This document shows, piece by piece, positions 43,358 to 52,360 of a stretch of DNA of 64,000 bases. A program made the translations under genes and the position numbers. How positions within the stretch are numbered: the first letter of the stretch is position 1; every line of letters starts with the position of its first letter. Source of the DNA: Paenibacillus sp. 37 (GTDB taxonomy: Bacteria; Bacillota; Bacilli; Paenibacillales; Paenibacillaceae). Below the pieces are notes generated by a model that made no database searches, was not told where the DNA came from, and was given only the letters and a program-made list of their open reading frames with translations. The stretch spans positions 4,030,001 through 4,094,000 of the forward strand of contig NZ_CP043761.1 in NCBI RefSeq assembly GCF_008386395.1. The letters are read 5' to 3'.

Positions 43358-43852
43358 TCATTCCTCGCACCAGTTCTTTAAAACCCATTTTTTAATTTGT
43401 TCAGCTACTCCCACTGCTGTAAGCTCTGTCGTATCAATTGTTTGCATTGGCGGGTCAAATGCAGTTTTCGAATTTTGGAGTAGCCAATTTGCAAAATTCT
43501 TGTGATCTTCGATCGAGTTTTCATCCCACCCACGAGCTCTTAAACGCGTCTCGCGAGTAACGTCGTCACAATGCAAATTCATATATAGAATTCGATCAAA
43601 TCGATCTATGTAATCTGACAATGCAATGTTTTCCGGCACCATCGTTCCACATAGAACAGTCCCTCGTCCACTTAGGGATATGCTATACGCAATCCTCAAC
43701 CAATTCTCTTTGGCAATCTGCCAATCCACATTATCGATGATATCCATATCAAAGACGTCAAATTCGGGAAGCTGCTTGCGAACAAACGAAGAGATCGTTG
43801 TTTTTCCTGTTCCACTTGCGCCCGTCACTATAAATAGCGGTAATTTTCTCAT
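43358..43852 (-). CDS. P-loop ATPase, small-molecule kinase-like
   Basis: 164 residues. Walker A GASGTGKTTISS is at residues 11-22. A DxD-like segment follows (DVFDMDIIDNVDW), then a later RLRARGWDE motif typical of the lid of small nucleotide or shikimate-type kinases. It has no partner domains. The family is often annotated AAA or nucleoside kinase; the substrate is unknown. The ATG has AAAGGAG 8 nt upstream. It starts a run of AT-richer same-strand genes with short spacers. Confidence 0.75.
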   Translation of the reverse strand: MRKLPLFIVTGASGTGKTTISSFVRKQLPEFDVFDMDIIDNVDWQIAKENWLRIAYSISLSGRGTVLCGTMVPENIALSDYIDRFDRILYMNLHCDDVTRETRLRARGWDENSIEDHKNFANWLLQNSKTAFDPPMQTIDTTELTAVGVAEQIKKWVLKNWCEE

Positions 43853-43912
43853 AACTAGCTCCTTTAGTTAAAATAAAATTTGATAGTCCGCTCTCCGATT
43901 CACTTCATTTAA

Positions 43913-44659
43913 TCATCGTTTTCTTGCTTTAATCACAAAGGTAACAGGTAACATCTTCGCTCTTTTAAGGAGATTATCGCTATTATCAAGTAATTGCATG
44001 AGATCCTCATCGGATTCCTCGATCATTTGTTCAATGACAAATTCCGCTTTCGCCAATGCATTGATATAGGTTGATATTTGACGATCCGCTAAAGTTAGTT
44101 CACCCTGAACAAAATCAGGAGATACCGCATACCATGATTCATCAGAATATGGCTTATTAAAGATAAATCTATCATTTTCTTCAACAACACATCTATGAAT
44201 TGGATGAGACCAACTGAAAATAAAAATGCCATCTTTCTTTAAATAAGAAGCGATTCGGCTGAAAGTACCTTGAAGATCAGTGGTCCAACCTATGGCGTAA
44301 ATCGAATACACAGCGTCAAAATAATTCGTAGGAATACCACATTCCTCTTCCATAGGTGAACATATCAATGTTGCCGAAATACCGTGTGTACTCAAGTGTT
44401 GTTGTGTCTTTTCTATCTGTTTCTGGGATATATCCATACCCCATAGCTCGCCAGCTTTGTGGTCTCCATGATACTGCAAGGATTGACCATCTCCACAGCC
44501 CATCTCTAACATCTTTAATCCTGAGACATCACCAAAAAGTTGGTGTTTTTCTTCTGAGATAAACGCTCCATAATGTGGAAGCACGATCGCTCTCAAAAAG
44601 TCATTCCCTTTTGTATTCCAATAGAAGCTGTTTGTTTCATAAACACTGTTCTTGTCCAT
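43913..44659 (-). CDS. Class I SAM-dependent methyltransferase
   Basis: 248 residues. SAM-binding motif I is LKMLEMGCGDGQSLQYH near residue 50, acidic end of strand 2 at GMDISQKQ, and motif IV at FDAVYSIYAIGWTTDL; a HPIHRCVVEEND segment follows. The fold is of the UbiE/type 11 group. The methyl acceptor is not evident. The C-terminal 60 residues (LADRQISTYINALAKAEF to VIKARK) are closely matched by a decayed second copy at 47890-48066, so the gene was once duplicated in this block. GGGAGG precedes the ATG. Confidence 0.87.
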   Translation of the reverse strand: MDKNSVYETNSFYWNTKGNDFLRAIVLPHYGAFISEEKHQLFGDVSGLKMLEMGCGDGQSLQYHGDHKAGELWGMDISQKQIEKTQQHLSTHGISATLICSPMEEECGIPTNYFDAVYSIYAIGWTTDLQGTFSRIASYLKKDGIFIFSWSHPIHRCVVEENDRFIFNKPYSDESWYAVSPDFVQGELTLADRQISTYINALAKAEFVIEQMIEESDEDLMQLLDNSDNLLKRAKMLPVTFVIKARKR

Positions 44660-44740
44660 CTGTTAACCTCCCTTTATACACTACATCCAGAACATCACTT
44701 GTTACCCTCGTTGAAATATGTAATCTCATTTCCGGAAACA

Positions 44741-45166
44741 TTAAATATTATTCTTATCACTGAACTCAATGCAAAAAGGTTGCATCTCAGGGTTCAAGCA
44801 ATACTCTATTCTTTCTCTGAAGTTTTTCCATTCGACTTTTAAAATCGCTTTTTCAATTGGAAAGAAACCAGAGTCTAAACTCTCAGATGATGTCGTTAAT
44901 TCCCCGCCTATCGGTCTTGCTAGAAATAATGTGTTACATATTGAATTTTCGATATTCTGAAATATTCCACAAAACTTGATGATTTCAATGTCGATGCCAG
45001 ATTCTTCTTTCGTCTCTCTAATTGCAGCTTGACTAAGAGATTCTCCTTCTTCTACTTGACCACCTGGCATTTCCCATCCTCTTCGCGGCCCTCTAATAAG
45101 TAATAATTCATTTTTGTCGTTTATCACGATTGCAGCGGCAGATAAGATGTGTTTTGGAGGGCTCAT
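44741..45166 (-). CDS. NUDIX hydrolase
   Basis: 141 residues with a complete Nudix box GQVEEGESLSQAAIRETKEESG near residues 36-57 (Gx5Ex7REUxEExGU), preceded by PRRGWEMPG. Such proteins cleave nucleoside diphosphates linked to another moiety, using Mg2+. Substrate is not determinable. The ATG has GGAG upstream. It lies between the methyltransferase and phosphotransferase genes, an arrangement seen in mobile accessory blocks. Confidence 0.88.
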   Translation of the reverse strand: MSPPKHILSAAAIVINDKNELLLIRGPRRGWEMPGGQVEEGESLSQAAIRETKEESGIDIEIIKFCGIFQNIENSICNTLFLARPIGGELTTSSESLDSGFFPIEKAILKVEWKNFRERIEYCLNPEMQPFCIEFSDKNNI

Positions 45167-45232
45167 TTTTTCGACTCCTTCTAAAGAGATTGGATATGCA
45201 TTTGAAGAACGTAATATAAAAACAAAAACACA

Positions 45233-46012
45233 CTAAAAGAAGTTATATATCCCGTCTTCAAAATAATTGTACTCTTCATCCGTGACTCTTAACTTTCCAT
45301 ACCCCTTATAAAATATTACTTTATCTCTTTCATTATCAAACGCATTAGGTTTTGGTCTAATGGCTAATGCTACATCATATCTTGGATCGCCATAAGCGGC
45401 ACCTGCCCAGTCAATAACTCCAACAATATTGCAATCATTAACTAGCACATTATCTATAGTAAAATCTCCATGAATGAAAGTGTTCTCTATTGGTTTTGGT
45501 CTTGCTTCTTTCAACTGTTGAAGTAGTTCTGCTGATCCGTCTACAGCAAAATGATTTAGATTATATTCTGCTTTGTTAAGCATTGTATCTAACCAGGGAC
45601 TGTCATTGTTCAATAATTCAATGGGACAAGAGCATTCATGTATTTTCTTTAAACAAAGCCCAAAGTTAAAAATCGCTTTTTCTTTACTTTGGAGGTCAGG
45701 CATCTTAGCGAGAAATTCTCTTAAACTTATTCCGTTAATATAATCCATCAGAAGCCATCTCGATGTGTCCTCCGTATGAAATGAATATACCTTTGGAACA
45801 GGGAGTCCCGAATGATGAAGGTATTGAAGCACCTTATATTCATCGGATAACCATTCATTATATAGATCGTTTTCTGTCTTCTTGATGATGTACTTTTGGT
45901 CAAACGTATCCAGTATAGCCACAGTAGAAGTATGACCCTGCTTAGGAAAAGTGATTTTCTGAACTTTCCCTATATGTTCTTTTATTTCAATTGGGAGATC
46001 TTGAATGTTCAT
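45233..46012 (-). CDS. Aminoglycoside phosphotransferase (APH) family protein
   Basis: 259 residues from ATG 46012 (AAAGGA upstream). It has the APH/choline kinase fold: KYIIKKTENDLYNEW (phosphate-binding Lys) near residue 40, SRWLLMDYINGISLREFL hinge near 85, catalytic loop FIHGDFTIDNVLVND near 180 and VIDWAGAAYGDPRYDVAL with the Mg-binding Asp near 200. All catalytic residues are present. It could phosphorylate an aminoglycoside, macrolide or a normal metabolite; resistance is not shown by sequence alone. Confidence 0.85.
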   Translation of the reverse strand: MNIQDLPIEIKEHIGKVQKITFPKQGHTSTVAILDTFDQKYIIKKTENDLYNEWLSDEYKVLQYLHHSGLPVPKVYSFHTEDTSRWLLMDYINGISLREFLAKMPDLQSKEKAIFNFGLCLKKIHECSCPIELLNNDSPWLDTMLNKAEYNLNHFAVDGSAELLQQLKEARPKPIENTFIHGDFTIDNVLVNDCNIVGVIDWAGAAYGDPRYDVALAIRPKPNAFDNERDKVIFYKGYGKLRVTDEEYNYFEDGIYNFF

Positions 46013-46072
46013 AGTTTTATCCTTTCTACAATTACATGCCCTTTTGATCATGTTCTCGTCGATAATTTCGCT

Positions 46073-47865
46073 CTAAAAGTACAAATCCCATCCCATAATA
46101 AAAGCAGCAAATAGGAAAGCCGACATGCCAGACATGATGTATACCGCCTTTTGCTTGTTACTGTAACTTCTCTTCAGCAGTTTGTAGAACATCAAGACAA
46201 GGTACGCCACAGCTAGAATTACATAAAGCAGGTTTAAAATGAGATGTATGCGTAACGAAGAATAAGGGGCAAAGCCTAAGGCGCGCATGAATAATAGGAT
46301 CGTATTCAAAATGAATGCCAGACTGGCAATATTAATGGCAATATGATATTTATCAAATCCTGTGCCGGGTCTTTCCCAGTTTTTTAATTTGTATTTGGAT
46401 AACCGAATAAAATAGCCAATTATAGCTCTCAAACTGAGCAGGATGGCTACTGCAAGAGCAATGAAAGATGCTTTGATCAAGTATATCGTTAAATTGGATA
46501 TGGGCAAAAAGTCATTATAAGACATAGAAACCTTCTCAACAGTGCCATTACGCTCAACAGCATTTGCAAAATTACTAAGGTCAAATGTGGTATACTTCTG
46601 CAGACTTAACATTGAATACGCCTTCGTAAAACCGGAAACGACCCGTCGCGCAGGCAGATAATATCCTCCACTCTCAGATGTAACCGAATTTGTACTGAAG
46701 CTACTTCCAAACACCTTCTGGACAAGACCAATGTTATAAGCCATTTCATTTGACTGGTTTGTCATGACCACGAATCCAAAATTAGACTCCGGATCAAAAA
46801 CAAATTTACTTGTAAATCCCGCCGTACTTCCAGCGTGTTCCAGTACAGGCACCCAGTACTCTACTTCAAAGAAACCATGTGCAATACGAGGAGTAGAAGT
46901 CCCATCGTAATATAGACTGGTTGACAGCATCTCGTCTAACGTTTCCTTGTTCGTGAATAATAAATTGCTATGATCCACCGGCATTAAGGCTGCGAGAAAT
47001 TTAGCTGCATCCTCTGCTGTACCAATGGCGGCCCCCGCAGGGTATAAGCTTATGTATGCTCTGTTCTTAGGGATGAGTTTCAGACTCGTGGTGTATCCTT
47101 GAATCTCATTTCTCTTTTTCAAGACGTTTAGATTATCATGCTGTGACGGGTGAATCGAAGTTTCTTTCATATTCAGCGGTTTAAATATATGTTCATTTAC
47201 ATATTTATTAAAGGGTTGTCCGCTCTGTAATTCAACGATGTAAGCAGCCATAGCCGTACCATAGTTTGAATAAGCAACAACACTCCCAGGTTTATCGATC
47301 TGCCTTGGTTCAAATTTTGTAAAGCTTCACCTAATTCCACAATATCACTCTCGGATGAATACCATAAATCGATCAATCTATCCTCCCATCCTGCGTTATG
47401 ATGCATAAGGTTCATTAGGGTAATGGGAGCATCATATTCAAGCTTCTTTAGAAAACCTTCTGGTAAATAGTCCTGAATATCGGTATCCAAATCAAGCTTT
47501 CCCTGTTCTACAAGCTGCATAACACTCGTCCAGACCAATAGTTTAGAAGTTGAACCCCATTCAAATACAGTAGAGGTGTCTGCCTTTCTCTGTTGCTCAA
47601 GATCTGCGTATCCATAGGCCTTATTTACAATAGTCTCACCGTTCTTGATAGCTACAACCGAAACGGCAGCGGTGTTCTTCTGATTCGTAGCCATATATGA
47701 ATCAATCGTTTCCTCTAGTGAAGACAACGCAATCCTGGAGGGCGTAGTCTCCACCTTCTCTACCTCAGCGTGCGCAGGTACCGCACATGTCATAATGATT
47801 AAAGCGAGTGACAGAAAACAAGTAACTGCTTTGTTAACATAGTAATATTTTTGATTAATCTTCAT
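46073..47865 (-). pseudogene. Beta-lactamase-family serine hydrolase with C-terminal membrane helices, frameshifted
   Basis: Two overlapping reading frames form one protein. The first part (ATG 47865, GGGGG upstream) has a signal peptide (VTCFLSLALIIMTCAVPAHA) and the active-site Ser-x-x-Lys at Ser105-Lys108 (GSTSK). The second part, in another frame, holds the Tyr-x-Asn motif (AYSNYGTAMAAY), the rest of the serine hydrolase domain and several C-terminal membrane helices (from about 46480 down). The frame is lost at about 47303-47313 (TTGAACCAAGG), where one extra base would restore LEPRQIDKPGS. The two catalytic motifs are split across frames, so the gene is probably inactive unless the shift is a sequencing error or is recoded. 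The intact form would resemble PBP4*/FmtA-like cell-wall enzymes. Confidence 0.85.
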
Positions 47866-47889
47866 TGGCTACCCCCTTATTATCTACTA

Positions 47890-48066
47890 TAGTTTTCGTG
47901 CCTTTACCACAAAGGTTATAGGGAGCATCTTTGCTTTATTGGCAAAATCATCGTTTTGCATTTGCTTTAATCCTTCATCAGATTCCTCAATCAATTACTC
48001 AATGGCAAATCCCGCATTTGCCAACGCATTCACATAGGTTGATAGTTTACGGTCCGATAGTGGTGG
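47890..48066 (-). pseudogene. Remnant of a SAM-dependent methyltransferase gene
   Basis: My minus-strand translation gives about 58 residues (LSDRKLSTYVNALANAGF, then AIE, a stop, LIEESDEGLKQM, then KAKMLPITFVVKARK). This aligns with the C-terminus of the intact methyltransferase at 43913-44659. It has an in-frame TAA after AIE and no N-terminal part. It is a decayed duplicate lying at the other side of the block from the intact copy. The remaining bases of 47866-48412 contain no gene, only a terminator at 48366-48404. Confidence 0.85.
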
Positions 48067-48365
48067 CTTAAATCAATTCCACATTTTGAGAAAATCACCT
48101 TAATTATTTATATAATAACCTGTGCTGCAATATTTGCGAAGTACATTTAAAAGCGCATACATTTCACTCCAAATCAAAAAAAACCCTCCCGTAGGTGCGT
48201 TCTCCGTGAATATAGGCTAAGCGTATATCAGATCCATCTTACTATCTTTTCGCTGACATACGTTTGTAGTTGTACAAGCTGATTTATTGCTTCCTATCTC
48301 AGTTTCTAATCCTCAACAATAAGTGGTTACTTATTAATCCAGCACCATAATTTATTTTAAAATAT

Positions 48366-48404
48366 AAAAATCCCTGCTAACTTTTATCGTCAGCAGGGAT
48401 TTTT
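48366..48404 (-). terminator. Terminator of the DUF3231 gene
   Basis: Perfect 13-bp stem AAAAATCCCTGCT / AGCAGGGATTTTT with a 13-nt loop just after the gene. Confidence 0.88.
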
Positions 48405-48412
48405 ATAAATTT

Positions 48413-48934
48413 TTAAACCCCGACAGCTTCCGGTCTTTTCACTTGAAGAGGCGGAGGAATAAGCCAGCCTTTTTCTTTACTCATTTGGAGAATACGAAGG
48501 CCTAAAGCGGTTTTAGTAACGTGATATTTCGCAAATAAGGCTCCAATATCTTCTCTAATGGATTGGCCCATAACTTGACTACAAGCAACTAATCCCATCG
48601 AAGTATCAGACGCAATTTTTGCAGCTATCTCCGGATCTGTAAACCTTGCACCAACAGGAATGTCTTCCAGTTTTACTGGAGGTCTTTCAGGTAAAACTGG
48701 CGTTGGAGCAATTCCGTTATCAGTGAGGAGGGTGTCACACTCTTTAATCTCAAGTTTAGCTTGATCAATCAGTGCTTCCAATGTTTTTTTCAAATCTTTA
48801 TCTCCTGCATGATTAGAAAATGCTTGGTAAAAGGAAAGAGCACCCTTAGCGACCATTGAACATTGCCATACGCTGAAAATTTCACCATAATGCATAGGTT
48901 CATTTTTTGGATTACCACTTAATATTCCCATCAT
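48413..48934 (-). CDS. DUF3231 family protein
   Basis: 173 residues from ATG 48934 (GAAGGAG 7 nt upstream). It is all-helical and ferritin-like, with HYGEIFSVWQCSMVAKGALSFYQAFSNHAGD, LKKTLEALIDQAKLEIKECDTLL, a short proline-rich turn (PVLPERPPVKLEDIPVG) and a second helical pair. DUF3231 proteins are common in spore-forming Bacilli and resemble one half of spore coat F-like proteins; their role is unknown. Members usually have two repeats of about 170 residues; this one has one unit. Confidence 0.82.
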   Translation of the reverse strand: MMGILSGNPKNEPMHYGEIFSVWQCSMVAKGALSFYQAFSNHAGDKDLKKTLEALIDQAKLEIKECDTLLTDNGIAPTPVLPERPPVKLEDIPVGARFTDPEIAAKIASDTSMGLVACSQVMGQSIREDIGALFAKYHVTKTALGLRILQMSKEKGWLIPPPLQVKRPEAVGV

Positions 48935-49077
48935 AACAGCTCCTTCATATTTTATTTCCCACCAGAACTATAGTTCCATGTTCCGGAGATACATATTCAT
49001 AAGTAATAAAATACCTATTTTGTAAGGAATGGTTTTTGGAAGCGATATAATTTTGTCTCTAGACAAACTAAGTATCA

Positions 49078-49103
49078 ATAGAGGGAAAAGTTCATCCCTC
49101 TAT
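49078..49103. other. Orphan hairpin in a 470-base intergenic region
   Basis: Perfect inverted repeat ATAGAGGGA / TCCCTCTAT with an 8-nt loop, lacking a clear T tract. It lies between the DUF3231 start and the MBL hydrolase start, where no terminated gene is visible. I see nothing else in 48935-49404 apart from promoter sequence for the two divergent genes. Confidence 0.6.
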
Positions 49104-49404
49104 TTGATTTAACTATCAGCAATCGTTTCTTTTCAATTTAATTACTAGCTGTAGCATCTAGATCATCACTGATTTTATGTAGATGTATGATTAACCAATG
49201 GTTGGTACTATATCATTTGCAGTTTCCCATTGTTTCCACCAGAGATCTGCTTGTAAAGCGACATGAATGCAAGGCGGTACTCTTGTCCATTGACAGTTTT
49301 TTACTGTATATATCCATCTGCGGAGGCTACGGAAAGTCGGATAATTTTAAACTTCTGGGTATACTACAGCAAGTCAATTCAACAACGTTAAGGAGGATGA
49401 GCTA

Positions 49405-50250
49405 ATGAAAGAAGAATTGAATTACGGTACAGATTATAAGTTTGTCCCGGTAACTTCAGTTGGAAGTGGTGTAGGGACTGAAATATTACCTGATTTATTT
49501 TGCTACACTATCCAAATTGTAAATATCTGTTTAGTGGGTAACCCGAAATCTGACGAGTTCGTTTTAGTAGATGCCGGAATGCCAAAGTCAGCAAATGAAA
49601 TAATTTCTGTCATTGAGGAACGTTTCGGTGCAAACAGCCGGCCCAAAGCGGTAATTTTGACCCATGGACATTTTGATCATGTCGGAGGGGTGATCGAACT
49701 CGTAGAACACTGGGGAGTTCCGGTTTATGCACATCCGCTAGAGCTCCCCTTCCTCACAGGGGTAAAAAAATACCCGGAACCAGACCCTACGGTTGAAGGT
49801 GGTTTGGTAGCGAAGATGTCGCCATCCTTTCCCAATGAACCAATAAACCTTGGAAGTCATGTACAAACGTTACCCGCGAACGGAAGTGTACCCCATATGC
49901 CAGGATTTAGATGGATTCATACCCCAGGACATTCTCCAGGTCATGTTTCGTTGTTTAGGGAAAGTGACGGAGCGTTAATCGCAGGTGACGCCTTTGCTAC
50001 TGTAAAACAAGAGTATATGTATAAAGTATTAAATCAGGAATTAGAGATAAGTGGACCCCCTCGCTATTTAACAACAGATTGGGAAGCTGCAAAGCAATCT
50101 GTTGTTAAACTTGAGAGTTTAAAGCCATTGATTGCTGTAACTGGTCATGGACTACCGATGTCTGGTGAATTACTAACAACAAGCCTGAGAAAACTGGTTA
50201 ATGAATTTGACCGCATTGCCGTGCCGGATTATGGAAAGTATGTAAACTAA
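49405..50250 (+). CDS. MBL-fold metallo-hydrolase, paralogue of 25565-26374
   Basis: 281 residues. HxHxDH motif THGHFDHVG near residue 92, HTPGHSPGHVSLF near 175, IAGDA near 195 and VTGHG near 250 complete the metal site. Its N-terminus is about 12 residues longer than the paralogue's. Over the rest the two proteins share long identical runs and both end in PD-GKYV. ATG 49405 has AAGGAGG 8 nt upstream. Substrate unknown. Single-gene unit ending at the bidirectional terminator 50339-50354. Confidence 0.87.
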   Translation: MKEELNYGTDYKFVPVTSVGSGVGTEILPDLFCYTIQIVNICLVGNPKSDEFVLVDAGMPKSANEIISVIEERFGANSRPKAVILTHGHFDHVGGVIELVEHWGVPVYAHPLELPFLTGVKKYPEPDPTVEGGLVAKMSPSFPNEPINLGSHVQTLPANGSVPHMPGFRWIHTPGHSPGHVSLFRESDGALIAGDAFATVKQEYMYKVLNQELEISGPPRYLTTDWEAAKQSVVKLESLKPLIAVTGHGLPMSGELLTTSLRKLVNEFDRIAVPDYGKYVN

Positions 50251-50338
50251 TTTTCCTCTTTGAGCATTGTACTGTGAAGTGTTAAATATGAGTGCGCTGT
50301 GGAAATGTGATTTTTTCAGTTGTTTTCAAAAAAAGAAA

Positions 50339-50354
50339 GCCCCCTGTTGGGGGC
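50339..50354. terminator. Bidirectional terminator
   Basis: Perfect GCCCCC-TGTT-GGGGGC hairpin with A/T tracts on both sides (TTTCTTTTTTT on the minus strand). It lies between the convergent MBL gene and the small Cys-rich gene. Confidence 0.85.
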
Positions 50355-50395
50355 AAAACGTTGATATATCAGCTTTTTGTGATCAGTTTTGATTA

Positions 50396-50605
50396 CTATG
50401 CGTACATCAAGTCCATATACCCGCGAGTTACATCTCCACCTTCAGCTGGTTCGGGTTGGTCTGCCTGTGCGTGTTCTGCCATGCAAGCCTTCACTGCATC
50501 CTCTGTTGTACAACGATTGGCATCGTCACATGTGTAGCATAATTGAAGCATGTATCTGGTTAATTCATCCGCCTGCGTGAATTGAGTTTGACCGTTGGTT
50601 CTCAT
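50396..50605 (-). CDS. Small Cys-containing protein under an FNR/Rex-type operator
   Basis: 69 residues from ATG 50605 (AAGGAG 8 nt upstream; GTG 50614 and ATG 50611 lie too close). It has four cysteines: LCYTCDD, RCTTED and KACMAE, plus a His in AEHAQ. This could be a redox-active or metal-binding set. It has no signal peptide or membrane helix, and I recognise no family. Upstream lies a predicted promoter with a perfect FNR-type site centred at -41.5. That suggests induction when oxygen is low. It ends at the bidirectional terminator. Confidence 0.75.
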   Translation of the reverse strand: MRTNGQTQFTQADELTRYMLQLCYTCDDANRCTTEDAVKACMAEHAQADQPEPAEGGDVTRGYMDLMYA

Positions 50606-50633
50606 CTTCATCACTCCTTCTCTTGTTGAGTTA

Positions 50634-50677
50634 AATATATCACCTTCTAGTGGATTTATTTGTGATTTATTTCACAA
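50634..50677 (-). promoter_or_regulatory. FNR/CRP- or Rex-type operator and promoter
   Basis: TTGTGATTTATTTCACAA (50660-50677) is a perfect TTGTGA-N6-TCACAA palindrome, fitting both the FNR/CRP box (TGTGA-N6-TCACA) and the Rex consensus. A TATATT -10 element (50634-50639, minus strand) predicts a start near 50627, which puts the site centre at about -41.5. That is the classic class II activator position for FNR, and less usual for a Rex repressor. Confidence 0.75.
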
Positions 50678-50681
50678 ACTA

Positions 50682-50720
50682 AACAAAAAAAGAAAAGGAA
50701 CCCTTAGGCTCCTCTCCTTT
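50682..50720 (-). terminator. Terminator of the YCF48-type lipoprotein gene
   Basis: Minus-strand stem GGAGCC / GGTTCC (one wobble), extended by AAAGGA/TTTTCT-like pairs, followed by TTTTCTTTTTTTG. Confidence 0.7.
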
Positions 50721-50753
50721 CTCTTATCTATTCACAACGATAACACTCTACGT

Positions 50754-52031
50754 TTATAGTACTTTCCAATGTACACCGCCATCTACCGTTTGCAATAACA
50801 ACGATCTTTTGGCATCTGTATTTTCAACCAATATCCAGCCTAGCTTGGGGTTAACCATCTGAATCTTCACAATTTCCGGATAATCTTCGAGAATTTTCTC
50901 CAGTACACTGCTTGCTGGAAGTGCACTCCACGTTTTGCCCGCATCCTTGGTGTGGTAGGTTATGCCCTTTTGCATCGCCCAACCTTCCGATGCGTTCAGA
51001 AATACTGGTGAAAGGTTACGATTCGGACCCGTTTGTTTGTTTAAAGTAAAATTGGACAGCTTCCAGCTCTTTCCACCATCGGTGGTAAAGAATCCATTAA
51101 AGGTCGTGCTCTCTCCTTGAGAACAGGACATGGACATCCAGGCTGATTGCACTTCACGTCCAAAAAATTGTGGTGAACTAACACTGAAATTACCACACCC
51201 GTTAAATTTGTTTCGATCAAAGAAGGATGGCCCAGTATTCCAGTTCTCTCCGCCGTCTGATGTTACATACAACTTCGGTGTGCCGAACTCCAGCGCTGTT
51301 AAGAAACCATGTTTTGGATCCGAGAAAGTCATCCCCGTGGTGTATCCACGTTTGGAAATCTCTTCTGCTTCCTGTTTGCCATCTTCATCACTGGATGACA
51401 TCCGATTCCAGGTAATTCCACCGTCCTCGGTAAAGTAAAGTTTCTTATCCTGTTTACCAATAGCGGTATCGTCCGTGGTGAGAATCCATCCTTTTTCAGG
51501 AGATACAAATGAGATCGCAGTCACTTTATCCGTCTTGGACAGAGAGGACAGGCTCCAAGTTACGCCCCCATTGTTGGTGCGAAGCACCATGGTATCTGTT
51601 CCACCCATACCTTCACGAACAATCCAACCATGTGCACGATCTACAAAATAAATGCTTTGTCCATATTTAGGGTTAGCCGGAAACTGTACATTTTCCGAAG
51701 GTGAAATATTGGTCCAGGTCTTTCCCTGATCCTGAGTGTAGTACAGGCGCAGCGCATTCCGCGTCACACCCCACGCCAATCCCCCGTTGTCATTGAGCAA
51801 CTGAAAATCGGTTAATCGGGTCTGTATCTGGTACTTGGCCATATCTGCAGATTCTGTACTGTTTACAGGGGGAACAACAGTTAATGTCTGCCCTGTATTC
51901 CCGGCGTCCTCTTGCTGCTGCGGAGGTTCTGCTACCGGAGGTTGATCTGAGTCGGTGCATGCAGCGAGTAAGGCTGCTATACCTATAGACAGCAATGCTG
52001 TCTGCGCGATTTTGATCCATTGCGAACGCAA
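50754..52031 (-). CDS. YCF48/BNR-repeat lipoprotein
   Basis: 425 residues from TTG 52031 (GAGGTGG 7 nt upstream). The N-terminal lipoprotein signal peptide has lipobox LLAAC (Cys near residue 24). A low-complexity linker follows (PPVAEPPQQQEDAG). The body is a beta-propeller with repeated Asp-box/BNR motifs (TQDQGKTWTNISP, TNNGGVTWSLSS, TEDGGITWNRMSS, TSDGGENWNTG, TTDGGKSWKLSN, TKDAGKTWSALP, TVDGGVHWKVL), each after a GW(I/A) strand. This is the YCF48-like family. Ligand and role are unknown; it should be anchored outside the membrane. It is monocistronic with its own terminator. Confidence 0.85.
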   Translation of the reverse strand: MRSQWIKIAQTALLSIGIAALLAACTDSDQPPVAEPPQQQEDAGNTGQTLTVVPPVNSTESADMAKYQIQTRLTDFQLLNDNGGLAWGVTRNALRLYYTQDQGKTWTNISPSENVQFPANPKYGQSIYFVDRAHGWIVREGMGGTDTMVLRTNNGGVTWSLSSLSKTDKVTAISFVSPEKGWILTTDDTAIGKQDKKLYFTEDGGITWNRMSSSDEDGKQEAEEISKRGYTTGMTFSDPKHGFLTALEFGTPKLYVTSDGGENWNTGPSFFDRNKFNGCGNFSVSSPQFFGREVQSAWMSMSCSQGESTTFNGFFTTDGGKSWKLSNFTLNKQTGPNRNLSPVFLNASEGWAMQKGITYHTKDAGKTWSALPASSVLEKILEDYPEIVKIQMVNPKLGWILVENTDAKRSLLLQTVDGGVHWKVL

Positions 52032-52360
52032 GTGGGTTCCACCTCTCTCATCCAATATACAGGCGCGCATGCCTGTCCTATGGCGTTATATTTACGATTC
52101 ATCAGAATCCACTGCTCCTATTCTAACACAAACCTTATGTAAAAGGCTCATTGCCTACTCTTGGTTGGCCCGTTCCCTTTTTCCAACTCATACTCTGGGC
52201 TATAGGTCGTACATTTATTACCATTAATTTCATCCTAAACTGTTTTTCGACGGAATAATTAGTAAAAAGACATGAAATGTGAACTATTTTATAGACAACA
52301 CTCGCTTTATATTCTCTGATCCCTTAATATGGATGGGAGTATAACCCAAAAGGAGTGGAT

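Noticed and set aside
49187..49405. 72-codon frame ending at the MBL hydrolase start
   Set aside because: The stop overlaps the next ATG as in an operon, but there is no ribosome site before it, composition is unconvincing and the region reads like a promoter.
52270..52290. FNR/Rex-like half site upstream of ldh
   Set aside because: Only the TGTGA half is present; the other half lacks TCACA.
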